The notes beneath the pieces were generated by a model. The model was not told the DNA's origin and searched no databases. It saw only the letters and a program-made list of their open reading frames with translations. 64,000 nt of DNA from Gemmobacter caeruleus. GTDB taxonomy: Bacteria > Pseudomonadota > Alphaproteobacteria > Rhodobacterales > Rhodobacteraceae. This document shows positions 26,702-35,926 of the stretch, in pieces. The stretch is taken from contig NZ_VKKX01000011.1 in the NCBI RefSeq assembly GCF_008271655.1, positions 558,001 through 622,000 on the forward strand, in the 5' to 3' direction. The first letter of the stretch is position 1. The number at the start of each line of letters is the position of its first letter. A program made the translations under genes and the position numbers.

Positions 26702-27994
26702 ATGGCCCTGGATACCCAGCCCGCGATTGCGCCTTATGACGCGCCGATCAAGGACTTGTATGAAATCGGCGAAATGCCGCCGCTCGGCCATGTGCCGAAG
26801 AACATGTATGCCTGGGCGATCCGCCGTGAACGCCATGGCGAGCCGGAACAGGCGATGCAGCTGGAGGTCGTGCCGACCTGGACGCTGGACAGCCACGAAG
26901 TGCTGGTTCTCGTGATGGCGGCGGGCGTGAACTATAACGGTGTCTGGGCCGGTCTCGGCGTGCCGATCAGCCCGTTTGACGGCCACAAGCAGCCCTATCA
27001 CATCGCCGGTTCCGATGCCTCGGGCATCGTCTGGGCCGTGGGCGACAAGGTGAAGCGCTGGAAGGTGGGCGACGAGGTCGTGGTGCATTGCAACCAGGAC
27101 GACGGCGACGACGAGGAATGCAACGGCGGCGACCCGATGTTCTCGCCCACGCAGCGGATCTGGGGCTATGAGACGCATGATGGATCTTTCGCGCAGTTCA
27201 CCCGCGTGCAGGCCCAGCAGCTCATGCCGCGGCCCAAGCATCTGACCTGGGAGGAAAGTGCCTGCTACACGCTGACGCTGGCCACCGCCTATCGCATGCT
27301 GTTCGGCCATGCGCCGCATGACCTGAAGCCGGGTCAGAACGTGCTGGTCTGGGGCGCCTCGGGCGGGCTTGGTTCCTATGCGATCCAGCTTGCGGCGGCG
27401 GCCGGCGCCAATGCGATCGGCGTGATCTCCGAAGAGGACAAGCGCGATTTCGTCATGTCGCTGGGCGCCAAGGGCGTGATCAACCGCAAGGATTTCAAAT
27501 GCTGGGGCCAATTGCCCAAGGTCAACAGCGAGGAATATAACGACTGGCTGAAAGAGGCCCGCAAGTTCGGCAAGGCGATCTGGGATATCACCGGCAAGGG
27601 CGTGAGCGTGGACATGGTCTTCGAACACCCCGGCGAGGCGACCTTCCCGGTCTCCACCCTGGTCTGCAAGAAGGGCGGCATGGTGGTGATCTGCGCCGGC
27701 ACCTCGGGTTTCAACTGCACCTTCGACGTGCGCTACATGTGGATGCACCAGAAGCGTCTGCAAGGGTCGCATTTCGCGCATCTGAAACAGGCTGCGGCGG
27801 CGAACAAGCTGATGTGCGAACGCCGGCTCGACCCCTGCATGTCCGAGGTGTTCCCCTGGGCCGAGATCCCGCAGGCCCATACGCTGATGCTGCGCAACCA
27901 GCACAAGCCCGGCAACATGGCCGTGCTGGTGCAGGCGCCGCGCGCCGGGCTGCGCACCTTTGAAGACGCGCTGGAGGCCGGCCGTCAGGGCTGA
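26702..27994 (+). CDS. ccrA: Crotonyl-CoA carboxylase/reductase
   Basis: Ccr reductively carboxylates crotonyl-CoA with NADPH and CO2 to (2S)-ethylmalonyl-CoA, the key step of the ethylmalonyl-CoA pathway for acetate-level carbon. The 430-residue protein is a long MDR-family enzyme. It has the N-terminal M-Y-A-W-A-I-R-R-E-R-H-G, G-V-N-Y-N-G-V-W-A-G-L-G, G-S-D-A-S-G-I-V-W and nucleotide-binding V-W-G-A-S-G-G-L-G-S-Y. It ends with the Ccr-specific G-S-H-F-A-H and N-Q-H-K-P-G-N-M-A-V-L. The ATG at 26702 follows GAGAGGAGC. It has its own terminator. Ethylmalonyl-CoA mutase is not adjacent here. Confidence 0.96.
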   Translation: MALDTQPAIAPYDAPIKDLYEIGEMPPLGHVPKNMYAWAIRRERHGEPEQAMQLEVVPTWTLDSHEVLVLVMAAGVNYNGVWAGLGVPISPFDGHKQPYHIAGSDASGIVWAVGDKVKRWKVGDEVVVHCNQDDGDDEECNGGDPMFSPTQRIWGYETHDGSFAQFTRVQAQQLMPRPKHLTWEESACYTLTLATAYRMLFGHAPHDLKPGQNVLVWGASGGLGSYAIQLAAAAGANAIGVISEEDKRDFVMSLGAKGVINRKDFKCWGQLPKVNSEEYNDWLKEARKFGKAIWDITGKGVSVDMVFEHPGEATFPVSTLVCKKGGMVVICAGTSGFNCTFDVRYMWMHQKRLQGSHFAHLKQAAAANKLMCERRLDPCMSEVFPWAEIPQAHTLMLRNQHKPGNMAVLVQAPRAGLRTFEDALEAGRQG

Positions 27995-28030
27995 TCCGCC
28001 AGGGGCCTTGACCTTTGCGAAGGCAGTTTT

Positions 28031-28062
28031 CCGCCGCTCCGGTTCACCGGGGCGGCGGTTTC
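28031..28062 (+). terminator. Terminator of ccrA
   Basis: CCGCCGCTCCGG (28031-28042) pairs with CCGGGGCGGCGG (28047-28058) around TTCA, with one T-G wobble. It is preceded by TTTT and followed by TTTCC. Confidence 0.75.
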
Positions 28063-28168
28063 CATTCGGGAGCGCGGCGTTTGGTGACGTTCTATTGACC
28101 TATCCCCCGATATTGTCACGGTAATCGGTAGGGTTGTTTCCGATTCATATACAATCGGCGGGGTTGCA

Positions 28169-28360
28169 ATGCATATGGCGGATGACTGGATTTTCGACCT
28201 ACTGGCGGATCTGCGCAGCTTTGCGCTGGCCAACGGGCTTCCGGCTTTCGCGGCGCAGGTCGAAACCGCCGTTCGCGTCGCCGAGGTGGAACTGGCCGCC
28301 CGGGCCGAAGGGTTTGGCGGTGCGACGCTGCCCGACCAGCCGCTCGGGCGCGCGAACTGA
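28169..28360 (+). CDS. Small hypothetical protein (63 aa)
   Basis: The short cytosolic protein (M-H-M-A-D-D-W-I-F-D-L-L-A-D-L) is mainly helical and ends in a Pro/Gly-rich tail. Codon use is normal for the genome. A GGCGGGG precedes the ATG. A second ATG at 28175 may be the true start. It lies 51 bp before a helicase gene. Similar short proteins occur in relatives, as far as I recall. Function is unknown. Confidence 0.6.
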   Translation: MHMADDWIFDLLADLRSFALANGLPAFAAQVETAVRVAEVELAARAEGFGGATLPDQPLGRAN

Positions 28361-28411
28361 AGGCGCCGCCGCCCCTCGCCATTCCGGGGCGGCTGGCCTA
28401 AGGTGCGCGCC

Positions 28412-29950
28412 ATGCAGATGCCCGACCGCACGTCCGACATGACCTTTTCCGACGATCAGGCCGAGGCCTGGGATCGCGTGGCCGACCAGTTGCGCGGCAT
28501 GGGCGTCGATCTGGTCGAAGGCAGCCTGACCCCCGCGACCGAAGGTAAAAGCACGGTCCTCGGGGTGATGGGCAAGGCGGGTTCGGGCAAGACCATGCTG
28601 CTTGCCAGTCTCTACAAGGCGCTGAAGGCCGCCGGGGTGGAGATCATTTCGGGCGATTACGAGGGCAAGCGCCGCAAGGAGCGCCGCAGCCTGGCGATTC
28701 TGGCGCCGACCAACAAGGCGGCCTCGGTGCTGCGCATGCGCGGCGTGCCGGCGACGACGATTCACCGCATCCTCTATACCCCGGTCTATGATCCGCAATA
28801 TGAACGCATCGCCGACTGGCTGACGGGCAATGGCGAACGCCCGGTGGTCGAGGGGCTGACCGATCTGGCGCTTGATCGCGCCAAGGCGTTTTACGACAGC
28901 AATGCCTCGGTTCCCGGGGCGCTGGCGGCGGCGGGGCTGCGCGGGTCGGATTTCATCCAGGGCTGGAAACGGCGCGAGGAGCCGCTGGATATCGGCTTCA
29001 TCGACGAAAGCTCGATGCTGGATGACCGACAATTTGATGACCTGCGCGAGATCTTTCCGACGCTGGTGCTGTTTGGCGATCCGGCGCAGCTGGCGCCGGT
29101 GAACCAGTCGGGGCAGATGGTGTTCGACAAGCTGGGGGCCGAGCGGCAGTTGCACCTGTCGCGCATCCACCGGCAGGCCGAGGGTAACCCGATCCTCGAT
29201 CTGGCGCATGCGCTGGCCGACCCGGATCTGAGCTTTGACCGCTTTGAGCGCATGGTCGAACAGGCTGCCGCCCGCGATGACCGGGTGGTGATGGCCGAAA
29301 GGGTGGATGCCGGGTTGATGGCGCGCAGCCCGGTGCTGGTCTGGCGCAATGCGACGCGGATCCGGCTGATCAACGCCTTTCGCATGGTGAACGGCGCGCC
29401 GGCCGATGCGCTTTTGCCCGGCGAGCCGCTGATCTGCGACGGTATCGAACTGCCGCTGAAGCACCGCAAGAAACGTATTGATCTTGAGGCGCGCGGTCTG
29501 ATCAAGGGCGCGCAGGTGATCTATCTCGGCCCCGGCACGCGGCCTGGATTTGCCAAGCTGCATGTGATCGGCGCCGAGGAGCCGCAGCTTTCCGCCGCCT
29601 CGATCATCAAGATCGAAAAGCCCGATGAGGAAGAGCCGTTCATCCCGCAGGCCGCGACCATGGGCGCCACCTTCCTGCATGGCGCGGCGGTGACGATCCA
29701 CAAGGCGCAGGGGTCGCAATGGCCCGAGGTGCAGGTCTTTGCCCCCGATCTTTGGGCCGCCGCGCAGGCCGGGCGGTCAGAGGCCGGCATCGCGCTGTGG
29801 AAACGGCTCGCCTATGTGGCGATCACCCGCGCGGAAAAGCGGCTGCACTGGGTGATCCGCAACCGGCTGGGCCGGCCGCAGGCCCCGCTGGGGGTCGAGG
29901 ATCTGCGCGCCCAGGCCCCGGCGGCCTTTGCGCTGAGCGCCGAGGAGTAA
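28412..29950 (+). CDS. ATP-dependent DNA helicase, SF1 (RecD/Dda-like)
   Basis: The 512-residue protein has Walker A G-K-A-G-S-G-K-T. Motif Ia is L-A-P-T-N-K-A-A, Walker B is I-G-F-I-D-E-S-S-M-L-D, and motif III is L-F-G-D-P-A-Q-L-A-P-V. A UvrD_C_2-type end follows with T-I-H-K-A-Q-G-S-Q-W-P and Y-V-A-I-T-R-A-E-K-R. This is the architecture of stand-alone RecD-like/Dda helicases acting in replication or repair. No RecB or RecC subunit is nearby. The ATG at 28412 is preferred over an in-frame GTG at 28403. Confidence 0.9.
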   Translation: MQMPDRTSDMTFSDDQAEAWDRVADQLRGMGVDLVEGSLTPATEGKSTVLGVMGKAGSGKTMLLASLYKALKAAGVEIISGDYEGKRRKERRSLAILAPTNKAASVLRMRGVPATTIHRILYTPVYDPQYERIADWLTGNGERPVVEGLTDLALDRAKAFYDSNASVPGALAAAGLRGSDFIQGWKRREEPLDIGFIDESSMLDDRQFDDLREIFPTLVLFGDPAQLAPVNQSGQMVFDKLGAERQLHLSRIHRQAEGNPILDLAHALADPDLSFDRFERMVEQAAARDDRVVMAERVDAGLMARSPVLVWRNATRIRLINAFRMVNGAPADALLPGEPLICDGIELPLKHRKKRIDLEARGLIKGAQVIYLGPGTRPGFAKLHVIGAEEPQLSAASIIKIEKPDEEEPFIPQAATMGATFLHGAAVTIHKAQGSQWPEVQVFAPDLWAAAQAGRSEAGIALWKRLAYVAITRAEKRLHWVIRNRLGRPQAPLGVEDLRAQAPAAFALSAEE

Positions 29951-30026
29951 GCGGCGCGGAAGGGGCGGCAGGGTCTTTCCCCCGCCCGCGCCCCGGCATA
30001 AGCTGCCGCAAAAAAGGGAGCCCGCC

Positions 30027-30266
30027 ATGTCCATCTGCGTCTTCGTCCAGTTCCGTTGCACCCCCGGCCAGACCTACAAGGTGGCTGATGCGATCTATGA
30101 CCGCGAGGTGGTGAGCGAACTGTTCTCGACCTCGGGGGAATATGACCTTCTGGCCAAGGTCTATATCCCCGACGGGGCCGATGTCGGGCATTATCTTTCG
30201 GAAAACCTGTTCGACATCCCGGGCATCATGCGCACGCTGACCACGATGACCTTCAAGGCATTCTGA
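30027..30266 (+). CDS. Stand-alone RAM/AsnC-ligand-binding domain protein
   Basis: The 79-residue protein consists only of the Lrp/AsnC C-terminal effector domain (V-F-V-Q-F-R-C-T-P-G-Q to T-T-M-T-F-K-A-F), without the DNA-binding half. Such stand-alone RAM proteins form ring assemblies, bind amino acids or similar ligands, and may modulate Lrp-family regulators. It has its own AAAGGGAG ribosome site. No Lrp gene is adjacent. Confidence 0.85.
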   Translation: MSICVFVQFRCTPGQTYKVADAIYDREVVSELFSTSGEYDLLAKVYIPDGADVGHYLSENLFDIPGIMRTLTTMTFKAF

Positions 30267-30277
30267 CGCGCAACGGC

Positions 30278-30300
30278 GCGATTTTTCGACGAAAAATCGC
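30278..30300. repeat. Perfect 23-bp palindrome
   Basis: GCGATTTTTCG and CGAAAAATCGC flank a single central A. The site lies between the RAM-protein gene and the convergent zinc-protein gene. It may act as a weak bidirectional terminator or be a dispersed palindromic repeat. Confidence 0.6.
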
Positions 30301-30381
30301 TTCCGTTCAGCGCAATTCCGTGCCCGCCAAGCGGTTTCCGGCGCTTTTGAAAAAGCCCCATACCCGCCCGGGCCGGGCGCC

Positions 30382-30567
30382 TCAGTGGTCGTCGTGGGCG
30401 TGGTCGCGGTCGATCACATAGCGCTTGTCGCAATAGCCGCATTCGACAAAGCCGCTATCCTGCGGGATGGTCAGCCAGACGCGCGGATGGCCCAATGCGC
30501 CCTCGCCCCCGTCACAGGCCACTTTCCAATGGGTCACGACCTGGGTTTCCGGGGCTTCGATCGACAT
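30382..30567 (-). CDS. Zinc-finger protein, NDUFS6/zf-CHCC type
   Basis: The 61-residue protein has the CHCC zinc-site pattern: Cys in V-A-C-D-G, His in G-H-P-R-V-W-L, and C-G-Y-C-D-K-R-Y near the C-terminus. This is the fold of the 13-kDa NDUFS6 subunit of respiratory complex I, which Paracoccus complex I contains as an accessory subunit. A complex-I assembly or stability role is therefore plausible. The nuo genes are not in the window. The ATG at 30567 follows AGGAGG-like sequence, and the long upstream frame is shadow. Confidence 0.85.
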   Translation of the reverse strand: MSIEAPETQVVTHWKVACDGGEGALGHPRVWLTIPQDSGFVECGYCDKRYVIDRDHAHDDH

Positions 30568-30668
30568 GGCGGACCTCCTGAATATGGCCACTGGCTGCGC
30601 CTTTGGTCCTTTTACGAAGCCAGCCGCGCCGGGGCAAGAGCGAAGGGGCAGGGCAGGCGCAAAGGCGG

Positions 30669-31220
30669 TTACCCCGCCAGTTCCGCCGCGCGGATCACCG
30701 GAAAGAACGCCCCCTGCGAGCGCAGGCCGAACCAGCGTTCCCCCTGCGCCTCGGCCTCCTCGCCGATCTCCATCAGGCGGTAAAAGCTCTTGCGGTCCAC
30801 CCGGGCCTCCAGCCCGCGGCGGATCAGGATATAGGGCGCGCCCTCGGCCATGCGCAGCGGGTGGTCGGGGCCAAGCGTCACGCTGTCGCCGACATTGGTG
30901 GTGAAGGTCAGGTTTTGCGCCGCCCCCGTGCCGTCGCGCGTGAAATCGACGGCGATGAAGGGCACGTCCTCCACCCGGATGCCCAGCTTCTCGACCGGGG
31001 TGACGAGGTAATAACGCCCGTCTTCCAGCTTCAGGATCGAGGCGAACAGCCGCACCAGCGGCGCGCGGCCGATGGGGGTGCCCTCGTGAAACCAGGTGCC
31101 GTCGCGGGCAATCCGCATGTCCATCTCGCCGCAATAGGGCGGATTCCACAGATGCACTGGCGGCGGCCCCTTTTTCGAGGCGCGCTTCACCTCGTCCAGC
31201 ATTGAGGGGGTTTCAGCCAT
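30669..31220 (-). CDS. DUF1285-domain protein
   Basis: The 183-residue cytosolic protein matches the DUF1285 pattern: [33 protein letters not shown] at the N-terminus and Y-L-V-T-P-V-E-K in the middle. The biochemical role of the family is unknown. It is divergent from the moxR operon, and such pairing with moxR-DUF58 genes is common in Rhodobacterales. A further in-frame ATG at 31244 has no better ribosome site. Confidence 0.85.
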   Translation of the reverse strand: MAETPSMLDEVKRASKKGPPPVHLWNPPYCGEMDMRIARDGTWFHEGTPIGRAPLVRLFASILKLEDGRYYLVTPVEKLGIRVEDVPFIAVDFTRDGTGAAQNLTFTTNVGDSVTLGPDHPLRMAEGAPYILIRRGLEARVDRKSFYRLMEIGEEAEAQGERWFGLRSQGAFFPVIRAAELAG

Positions 31221-31305
31221 TTGCGGGCCTTTCGCTTTTGTCATTTGTAGTGCGCGGCGCGAACCGCTTAAATACGCAGTATAAACCTTCAAGGGGCGAA
31301 AAGTC

Positions 31306-32304
31306 ATGGCGCAAGAGTTGATTGGGCAGATCGAAAGCCTTGGGGCCCGGCTGGCAGAGGCGCGGGTCTCGATCAACCGGCGCTTCATCGGGCAGGAAAA
31401 GGTGGTGGATCTGGTGCTGGCCGCCCTTTTGTGCGGGGGGCATGCGCTGCTGGTGGGCTTGCCCGGCCTGGGCAAGACGCGGCTGGTCGATACGCTGTCC
31501 ACCGTCATGGGCTTGCAGGGCGGGCGCATCCAGTTCACCCCTGACCTGATGCCGGCCGACATCCTCGGCTCCGAGGTGCTGGAGACGGCGGCTGATGGCA
31601 GCCGCGCCTTCCGCTTCATCGAGGGGCCGATCTTCTGCCAGTTGCTGCTGGCCGACGAGATCAACCGCGCCAGCCCGCGCACGCAATCGGCACTGTTGCA
31701 GGCCATGCAGGAACGCGAGGTCACCATCGCCGGCCAGCATCGCCCGCTGGGGCGGCCGTTTCATGTGCTGGCGACGCAGAACCCGATCGAGCAAGAGGGC
31801 ACCTATCCGCTGCCCGAGGCGCAGCTTGACCGTTTCCTATTCCAGATCGACGTGGAATATCCCGACCGCGCGACCGAACGCGATATCCTGCTGGCCACCA
31901 CGGGGGCCGAGGATTTGCAGGCGCATCAGGTGCTGACCGGGGCGGAGCTGATGGCCGCGCAAGAGGTGATCCGCCGCATGCCGGTGGGCGAGACGGTGGT
32001 GGAGGCGATCCTTGATCTGGTGCGCGCCTGCCGCCCGGGCGAGCCGGAGGGCGCCGCCCTGGCCGACAGTCTGAGCTGGGGCCCGGGGCCGCGCGCGGCG
32101 CAGGCGCTGATGCTGGCCTGCCGGGCGCGGGCGCTGCTTGACGGGCGGCTGGCGCCTTCGGTCGCCGATGTGGCGGCGCTGGCGCGGCCGGTGCTGACGC
32201 ATCGCATGGCGCTGAACTTTGCCGCGCGGGCGCGGGGCGACAGCCTGTCGGGGCTGATCGACCGCGTGGCGGGCCGCGTGCTGGGGCTGGAGGCTGCGGC
32301 GTGA
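31306..32304 (+). CDS. MoxR-type AAA ATPase
   Basis: The 332-residue AAA+ chaperone-like ATPase has Walker A G-L-P-G-L-G-K-T (51-58), Walker B L-L-L-A-D-E-I-N-R-A, and the MoxR-typical R-P-F-H-V-L-A-T-Q-N-P-I-E-Q-E-G-T-Y-P-L-P-E-A-Q-L-D-R-F. MoxR proteins work with vWA-domain partners on metal insertion or assembly of envelope complexes. It is the first gene of a four-gene operon and overlaps the DUF58 gene by 4 nt. Confidence 0.95.
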   Translation: MAQELIGQIESLGARLAEARVSINRRFIGQEKVVDLVLAALLCGGHALLVGLPGLGKTRLVDTLSTVMGLQGGRIQFTPDLMPADILGSEVLETAADGSRAFRFIEGPIFCQLLLADEINRASPRTQSALLQAMQEREVTIAGQHRPLGRPFHVLATQNPIEQEGTYPLPEAQLDRFLFQIDVEYPDRATERDILLATTGAEDLQAHQVLTGAELMAAQEVIRRMPVGETVVEAILDLVRACRPGEPEGAALADSLSWGPGPRAAQALMLACRARALLDGRLAPSVADVAALARPVLTHRMALNFAARARGDSLSGLIDRVAGRVLGLEAAA

Positions 32305-33173
32305 CCACCCCCGCCGACCTGCGCGCCCGGGCCGAGCGGCTGGGTCAGGCCCTGCCGCCCCTCCTGGCGGCGGCCGATCATCTGGCGGCCTCGGTCGCTC
32401 TGGGCGATCACGGGCGGCGGCGCGCGGGCATGGGCGACGAATTCTGGCAATACCGGCAGGCCCATGCCGGTGACAGCGCGCGGATGATCGACTGGCGCCG
32501 CTCGGCCCGGGGCGATCAGCAATTCGTGCGCGAACGCGAATGGCAGGCGGCGCAGAGCGTGTCGCTCTGGGTCGATACCTCGGCGGCGATGCGTTTTTCG
32601 GGCGACCGCGCGCGTGCGCCCAAGATCGACAGGGCGCGGCTGCTGGCGCTGGCGCTGTCGATCCTCTTGCTGCGCGGCGGCGAACGGGTGGGCCTGCTGG
32701 GCGCGATGACGCCGCCCCGGGGCGGGCGGGCGCAGGCCGAACGGCTGGCGCTGGCGCTGGCCGCCGAGGATGCCGCCGATTACGGGCGCCCGCGCAGCGA
32801 GGGCATCGCGGCGCATGGGCGGGTGGTGCTGATTTCGGATTTTCTGGGCGATCCGGCGGGGGTGGAGGCCGCGATTGGCGCGGCCGCCGACCGGGGCGCG
32901 CGGGGCGTGTTGTTGCAGGTGCTGGACCCGGCCGAGGAGAGCTTTCCCTTTGACGGGCGCACGATCTTTGAATCCATGGGCGGCAGTCTCCAGCACGAGA
33001 CGCAGCGCGCCGGCGATCTGAGGGCGCGTTATCTGGCGCGGCTGGCAGAACGGCGGGCGCGGCTTTCGCAACTGGCGCGGGCCTCGGGCTGGCACCTTTC
33101 GACCCATCACACCGGCGATGCGGCGCAGCCCGCGCTGCTCTGGCTTTATTCCGCGCTGGAGGCCGCGCTCTGA
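32301..33173 (+). CDS. DUF58 protein (vWA-like partner of MoxR)
   Basis: The 290-residue protein carries the DUF58 core R-x-Y-x-x-G-D-x-x-R-x-I-D-W-R-x-S-A-R, seen here as Y-R-Q-A-H-A-G-D-S-A-R-M-I-D-W-R-R-S-A-R. It is followed by a vWA-like strand W-V-D-T-S-A-A-M. The metal site D-x-S-x-S is reduced to D-T-S-A-A, so MIDAS metal binding is doubtful. It overlaps moxR by 4 nt and shares its final base with the next ATG. Confidence 0.92.
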   Translation: MTTPADLRARAERLGQALPPLLAAADHLAASVALGDHGRRRAGMGDEFWQYRQAHAGDSARMIDWRRSARGDQQFVREREWQAAQSVSLWVDTSAAMRFSGDRARAPKIDRARLLALALSILLLRGGERVGLLGAMTPPRGGRAQAERLALALAAEDAADYGRPRSEGIAAHGRVVLISDFLGDPAGVEAAIGAAADRGARGVLLQVLDPAEESFPFDGRTIFESMGGSLQHETQRAGDLRARYLARLAERRARLSQLARASGWHLSTHHTGDAAQPALLWLYSALEAAL

Positions 33174-35926
33174 TGTGGATGCTTGGCCCGCTGGGCTTTA
33201 CCTCGCCTCTGGTCCTGACCGCGCTGGTGGCGCTGCCGCTGTTGTGGGTGCTGTTGCGCGCCGTGCCGCCGGCGCCGATCCGGCGGCGCTTTCCCGGGGT
33301 GGCGCTGCTGCTGGGCCTTCAGGACAAGGATACCGAGACCGAGCGCACGCCGCTCTGGCTGCTGTTGCTGCGGGCGGCGGCGCTGGCGGCGGCGATCATC
33401 GGGTTTGCCGGGCCGGTGCTGAACCCCGCACGGCAAGAGGCGGCCTCGGATGCGCCGCTGCTGATCGTGATGGATGCGGGCTGGGCCGATGCGCGCGACT
33501 GGCCGCGCCGGGTGGACCGCGCCTTGGCGGTGGCCGAGGCGGCGGGCCGGGCCGGGCGCACCGTGGCGCTGGCGCGGCTGACCGATCCGCCGCAGACCCC
33601 GGTATTTCAGGCGGCGCAACCGCTGCTGGCGCGGCTGGGGGCGGCGCGGCCCGAACCCTATGCCCCGCAGGATCTTGCGGGCTGGGCGGCGGCGCTGCCG
33701 GGTGATGCCTTTGACAGCTACTGGATTTCCGACGGGCTGGATCATCCGGGCCGCGACGCGCTGTTGGACGCGCTTCAGGCGCGGGGCGCGGTGCGGGTGT
33801 TCGAAACGCCGCGCCCCGTGCTGGCGCTGCGGCCCGTGGGGTTCAAGGATGGCGCGGTGCAGATCACCGCGCTGCGCCAGCCCGCCGGCGCGCAGGCCGA
33901 GATCGCGGTCGCCGCGCGGGGGCTGGACCCGGCGGGGATCGAACGTGAACTCGCCCGCGCGACCCTGACCTTTGCCACCGGCCAGACCAGCGCCGACACC
34001 GCGCTGGCCCTGCCGCCCGAATTGCGCAACCGTTTGACCCGGTTCGAGATTTCCGAGACGCGCACCGCCGGGGCGGTCACGCTGACCGATGACAGCCTCA
34101 AGCGGCGCAAGGTCGCGCTGATCGGGGGGGGCGCGGGGAAAGAGGGGCTGTTGCTGCTGTCGCCCACGCATTACCTGCGGCAGGCTTTGGCGCCGGTGGC
34201 CGAGCTGATCGACGGCAATCTGACCGATGTGTTGCTGGCCAATCCCGATGTGATCGTGCTGACCGATGTCGCGCGGCTGACCGGCGAGGAAAGCAATGGC
34301 CTGTTGAAATGGGCCGAGGGCGGCGGGCTTTTACTGCGCTTTGCCGGGCCGAAACTGGCGGCCTCGGACATCGCGCGCAGCGAGGAAGACCCGCTCTTGC
34401 CGGTGCGGCTGCGCGAGGGCGGGCGGTCGCTGGGCGGCGCAATGAGCTGGGGCGATCCGCGCACCCTCGCGCCCTTTCCCGAGGGAAGCCCGTTCTTCGG
34501 TCTACCGGTGCCGGGCGAGGTGACGATCAAGGCGCAGGTGCTGGCCCAGCCCGACCCCGCCCTGGCGGAACGCACCATCGCCATGCTGGAGGATGGCACG
34601 CCCCTGGTCACGCGCAAGGCGATCGGGCAGGGGCAGGTGGTGCTGTTCCATGTCACCGCCAATGCGGAATGGTCGTCGCTGCCGCTATCGGGCCTGTTCG
34701 TGCAGATGCTGGAGCGGCTGGCGGTGTCCACCCGCCCGGCGCTGCCCGATGCGGCCGATCTCAAGGGCCAGACCTTCACGCCCGATACGGTGCTGGATGC
34801 CTATGGCCAGCCGCAGGAACCGCAGGGCCTGCCCGGCATCGCGGGCGAGGATCTGGCCGGGGCGGCGCCGGGGCCGGGCCGTCTGCCGGGGCTATATGCC
34901 GGCGACGACCGGCGCGTCGCGCTGAACGTCATCGGGCCAGAGGCCACGCTGGCCCCGGCGGTCTGGCCGGTCTCTGTGCCGGTGGAGGGGATCGAGGCCG
35001 CGCGCGAAATGCCGCTGAAAGGCGCCTTGCTGGCGCTGGCGCTGGCGCTGCTGGCGGCGGACAGCCTTGCCGCGCTGTGGCTTTCGGGGCGGTTGCGCCT
35101 GGGGGCGGCGGCGCTGGCGCTGGCTTTGATCCTGCCGCAGCCCGAGGGCGCGCGGGCGCAGGACGCGCCCCAACCCGGCGACGCCTTCGCCATCGAGGCC
35201 ACGACCGAATTGCGGCTGGCCTATGTGGTGACCGGCGACCGGCGGCTGGACGATCTGTCCAAGGCCGGGCTGATCGGGCTGGGCCAGCAATTGTTCGGCC
35301 GCACCACGATCGAACCCGCAGCCCCCATGGCGGTGGATATCGAGCGCGACGAACTGGCGTTCTTTCCCTTCCTCTACTGGCCGGTTTCGGCCGATCAGCC
35401 GCTGCCCTCGGTCGCGGCCTATGGCAAGCTGAACCAGTTTCTGCGCACCGGCGGCATGATCCTGTTCGACACCCGCGACGCGGATATGGCGGGCGGCACC
35501 TCGCCCGAGGCGCGGCGGCTGCAATTCATCGCGGCGGCGCTTGATATTCCGCCCTTGCAGCCGATTGCCCCCGATCATGTGCTGACCCGCACCTTCTATC
35601 TGCTCCAGGATTTTCCGGGCCGGCAGAATGCCCCGATCTGGGTCGAGGCGCCGCCCCCCGACGCCGAGGCGGCAGAGGGGATGCCGTTTCGCAACCTCAA
35701 TGACGGGGTGACGCCGGTGGTGATCGGCGGCAATGACTGGGCCGCCGCCTGGGCGGTGAACGACCAGGGCCTGCCGCTTTACCCGGTGGGGCGCGGATCG
35801 ACCGGCGAACGCCAGCGCGAGATTTCCTACCGTTTCGGGATCAACCTGATCATGCATGTCTATACCGGCAACTACAAATCCGATCAGGTCCATGTGCCGG
35901 CGCTGCTGGAAAGGCTGGGGCAATGA
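33173..35926 (+). CDS. BatA/DUF4159 membrane protein
   Basis: This large 917-residue membrane protein has an N-terminal BatA-like segment (1-90, two helices, L-G-P-L-G-F-T-S-P-L-V-L). A periplasmic or cytosolic region with a glutamine-amidotransferase-like fold follows (about 90-610). Two helices lie near 615-665, and a DUF4159 domain covers about 680-917 (E-L-R-L-A-Y-V-V-T-G-D, F-F-P-F-L-Y-W-P-V, G-G-M-I-L-F-D-T-R-D). It starts in a TGATG overlap with the DUF58 stop and overlaps the next gene by 4 nt. The role is unknown, with envelope assembly together with MoxR likely by context. Confidence 0.9.
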   Translation: MWMLGPLGFTSPLVLTALVALPLLWVLLRAVPPAPIRRRFPGVALLLGLQDKDTETERTPLWLLLLRAAALAAAIIGFAGPVLNPARQEAASDAPLLIVMDAGWADARDWPRRVDRALAVAEAAGRAGRTVALARLTDPPQTPVFQAAQPLLARLGAARPEPYAPQDLAGWAAALPGDAFDSYWISDGLDHPGRDALLDALQARGAVRVFETPRPVLALRPVGFKDGAVQITALRQPAGAQAEIAVAARGLDPAGIERELARATLTFATGQTSADTALALPPELRNRLTRFEISETRTAGAVTLTDDSLKRRKVALIGGGAGKEGLLLLSPTHYLRQALAPVAELIDGNLTDVLLANPDVIVLTDVARLTGEESNGLLKWAEGGGLLLRFAGPKLAASDIARSEEDPLLPVRLREGGRSLGGAMSWGDPRTLAPFPEGSPFFGLPVPGEVTIKAQVLAQPDPALAERTIAMLEDGTPLVTRKAIGQGQVVLFHVTANAEWSSLPLSGLFVQMLERLAVSTRPALPDAADLKGQTFTPDTVLDAYGQPQEPQGLPGIAGEDLAGAAPGPGRLPGLYAGDDRRVALNVIGPEATLAPAVWPVSVPVEGIEAAREMPLKGALLALALALLAADSLAALWLSGRLRLGAAALALALILPQPEGARAQDAPQPGDAFAIEATTELRLAYVVTGDRRLDDLSKAGLIGLGQQLFGRTTIEPAAPMAVDIERDELAFFPFLYWPVSADQPLPSVAAYGKLNQFLRTGGMILFDTRDADMAGGTSPEARRLQFIAAALDIPPLQPIAPDHVLTRTFYLLQDFPGRQNAPIWVEAPPPDAEAAEGMPFRNLNDGVTPVVIGGNDWAAAWAVNDQGLPLYPVGRGSTGERQREISYRFGINLIMHVYTGNYKSDQVHVPALLERLGQ

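Noticed and set aside
28368-28393. GCCGCCCC/GGGGCGGC hairpin before the helicase gene as terminator
   Set aside because: There is no T run and it lies only a few bases before the downstream gene. It could be chance in GC-rich sequence.
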